DNA from: an uncultured Eubacteriales bacterium
GTDB lineage: Bacteria; Bacillota; Clostridia; Christensenellales; CAG-917
Direction of reading: 5' to 3'
NCBI GenBank assembly: GCA_900551145.1
Contig: URUQ01000070.1
Coordinates: forward strand, 1-6,426
Length of the DNA: 6,426 nucleotides
In this document: positions 5,243 to 6,426 of the stretch, in pieces
Numbering within the stretch: position 1 is the first letter of the stretch
Layout: each line of letters opens with the position of its first letter
Program-made: the position numbers and the translations under genes
Notes under the pieces: generated by a model
The model's database searches: none
Seen by the model: only the letters and a program-made list of their open reading frames with translations
What the model was told of the DNA's origin: nothing

Positions 5243-5367
5243 ACGAAGGCACTATTGAGCGAATAGCATTGTCAAAGCCCTTTGTCCAACAACTCATTTA
5301 CGATTAGTAAATTAGGGTTGCTGTACAAAGGGCTTTGACAATGCTATTCGCTCAATAGTGCCTTCGT
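5243..5367. repeat. Perfect 43-bp inverted repeat with 39-nt spacer abutting the dnaN stop
   Basis: Bases 5243-5285 are the exact reverse complement of 5325-5367. The 39-nt centre (5286-5324) can continue folding: ATTTAC (5296-5301) pairs with GTAAAT (5307-5312), and CAAC (5287-5290) can pair with GTTG (5317-5320). The whole 125 bp is therefore nearly one hairpin or cruciform. The right arm ends on the first plus-strand base of the dnaN stop codon (TCA at 5367-5369). No T-run follows either arm. It may be a fold-back or miniature mobile element, an mRNA 3' stabiliser, a bidirectional transcription stop or, less likely, an amplification or assembly artefact. Confidence 0.95.
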
Positions 5368-6426
5368 CAACCTATAACACGGAGAGGAAGAATAAGATAT
5401 AACCAACGGTCGCTCTCTCCCTTAATAATTCCGGGTGCGGTGGAGGTGGTGAAGTTGAGTGTTACAAACGGCTCGTCGATGGCGTGCATACTGTCGATGA
5501 TGTATTTGGAATTAAAACCGATTGTGAGGTCTTTTCCTTTGAGGCCGATGGTGACTTTCTCGTTGATTTCACCGTCTTCACTGTGTGCGTTGAGAGAGAT
5601 TGTGTCTTCTTTGATTTCCATCTTCACGTAAGATTTTTTCTCTGCGCGGTTGATGAGAGATACACGGTCGATTGCGTTCTCGAAGAGTTTCTTATCGATA
5701 GTGATTTCAGTTGTGAAAACGCTTGGAATAATCTTTTCGTAGTTGATGTATTCTTCACCGATAAGTCTCGTAACGATCTTGGTGTGGAAGAGATCAACCA
5801 TAATATAGTTTTTCTCAACATAGACCGTAATAGTCTCTTCACCTTCGTCGATAAGACGCGCAAGCTCGTTCATACTCTTTGAAGGCACGACGATTTTGTC
5901 AACTATGCCGTTGTTTTTGATTTGCGCTCTTGCAAGTGCGAGGCGGTATCCGTCGGATGCAACCGCTTCAACCTCGTCACTCTTAACATTGAGGCACACA
6001 CCGCGAAGGGAAGGTCTTGCCTCGTCCACCGCGACGTTGAATATAACTTTTGAGATAATGTCTTTGAATTCTTTTTTGAGAATGATGAAAGAATTTTGCG
6101 TATCGACCTCTTTGAATATAGGATATTCGTCCGCACTCATACACTTGATTTGCAATTCACTATCAAGATATTTGATGATGAGTTTGGTTGGGTCTGTGCC
6201 GTCGAGTTCTATTTGTTCTTCCTCGATTTTCTTTGCGTAATCCGCAAAAAGTTTGCCCGGTACTACGATTTCGCCTTCTATAAGCACTTGCGCATTGATT
6301 TTCTTCTCGATTGCAAGTTCAAGATCGGTTGCAAAAATCGTGAGAGTATCTCCCAATGCGGTGAGTTTTACACCGTCGAGAATGGGATTGTTACGTTTTA
6401 CGGGAAGTGACTTTACAACTTTTGCG
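5367..6426 (-). CDS. dnaN: DNA polymerase III beta sliding clamp DnaN, lacks its N-terminal residues
   Basis: DnaN is the ring-shaped dimeric clamp that holds the replicative polymerase on DNA and docks repair proteins. In this frame the coding sequence continues to the window edge, giving 352 codons plus stop. The first visible residues read AKVVKSLPVKRNNPILDGVKL, then ATDLEL, the conserved first domain. By comparison with Bacillus DnaN about 15 residues are missing, so the full protein would be near 367. TTG at 6356 is internal and should not be used as the start. Other landmarks are ARPSLRGVCLN, SDGYRLALA, FNSKYIIDSMHAI and the C-terminus YLILPLRVIG, matching the usual YLILPVR-type ending that forms part of the peptide-binding groove. 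It converges on dnaA, whereas dnaN normally follows dnaA in the same direction. Its stop codon shares a base with the 43-bp inverted repeat. Confidence 0.97.
   Translation of the reverse strand, partial: AKVVKSLPVKRNNPILDGVKLTALGDTLTIFATDLELAIEKKINAQVLIEGEIVVPGKLFADYAKKIEEEQIELDGTDPTKLIIKYLDSELQIKCMSADEYPIFKEVDTQNSFIILKKEFKDIISKVIFNVAVDEARPSLRGVCLNVKSDEVEAVASDGYRLALARAQIKNNGIVDKIVVPSKSMNELARLIDEGEETITVYVEKNYIMVDLFHTKIVTRLIGEEYINYEKIIPSVFTTEITIDKKLFENAIDRVSLINRAEKKSYVKMEIKEDTISLNAHSEDGEINEKVTIGLKGKDLTIGFNSKYIIDSMHAIDEPFVTLNFTTSTAPGIIKGESDRWLYLILPLRVIG

Noticed and set aside
5243..5367. The 43-bp inverted repeat as a standard bidirectional intrinsic terminator
   Set aside because: Neither strand has a T-run after the stem, and the 43-bp stem with a 39-nt loop is much longer than usual terminators. 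Termination remains possible by another mechanism.
6354..6356. TTG as the start of dnaN
   Set aside because: The frame stays open to the window edge and the upstream codons encode the conserved AKVVKSLPVKRNNPILDG segment, so the gene begins outside the window.

Overview
The window is a chromosomal replication and partition locus from a bacterium, most likely an uncultured member of the Bacillota (Clostridia-like). The protein sequences support this: the DnaA, Soj-type ParA and Spo0J-type ParB closely follow the Bacillus/Clostridium pattern, and the base composition is moderately AT-rich with C-ending codons favoured in every gene. I cannot name a genus. The first 31 bases are not biological: they are the end of an Illumina Nextera read-1 transposase adapter left on a contig end.

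Layout, left to right. The 3' part of rsmG (16S rRNA m7G527 methyltransferase, +) ends at 368 and is followed by a terminator hairpin. A promoter then drives a parA-parB operon (+, 483-2141), which closes with a strong intrinsic terminator. A 244-bp spacer with several short repeats separates parB from the 3' end of recF (-, 2386-3486). recF and dnaA (+, 3594-4967) diverge from a 107-bp spacer holding both promoters. A 399-bp gene-free region follows, containing several nested hairpins and a perfect 43-bp inverted repeat. The last gene is dnaN (-), which converges on dnaA and runs off the right edge.

The genes work together. DnaA opens the origin, DnaN is the polymerase clamp, RecF handles gaps and stalled forks, ParA and ParB segregate the new origins, and rsmG is their usual neighbour in Bacillota. 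The gene set is the classic origin set, but the order and orientation are not: the textbook dnaA-dnaN-recF operon is split, with recF and dnaN on one strand and dnaA between them on the other.

Two observations deserve most attention. First, the three genes at the head of a transcript (parA, recF, dnaA) each have a TTGAAA / TAnAnT-like promoter whose -10 box ends only 6-8 nt before the ATG and no Shine-Dalgarno site, which predicts leaderless mRNAs. The internal operon gene parB has a good Shine-Dalgarno site. Second, the dnaA-dnaN spacer is dense in secondary structure, including a 43-bp perfect inverted repeat that begins inside the dnaN stop codon. No defence system, transposase, CRISPR array, tRNA or rRNA was seen.
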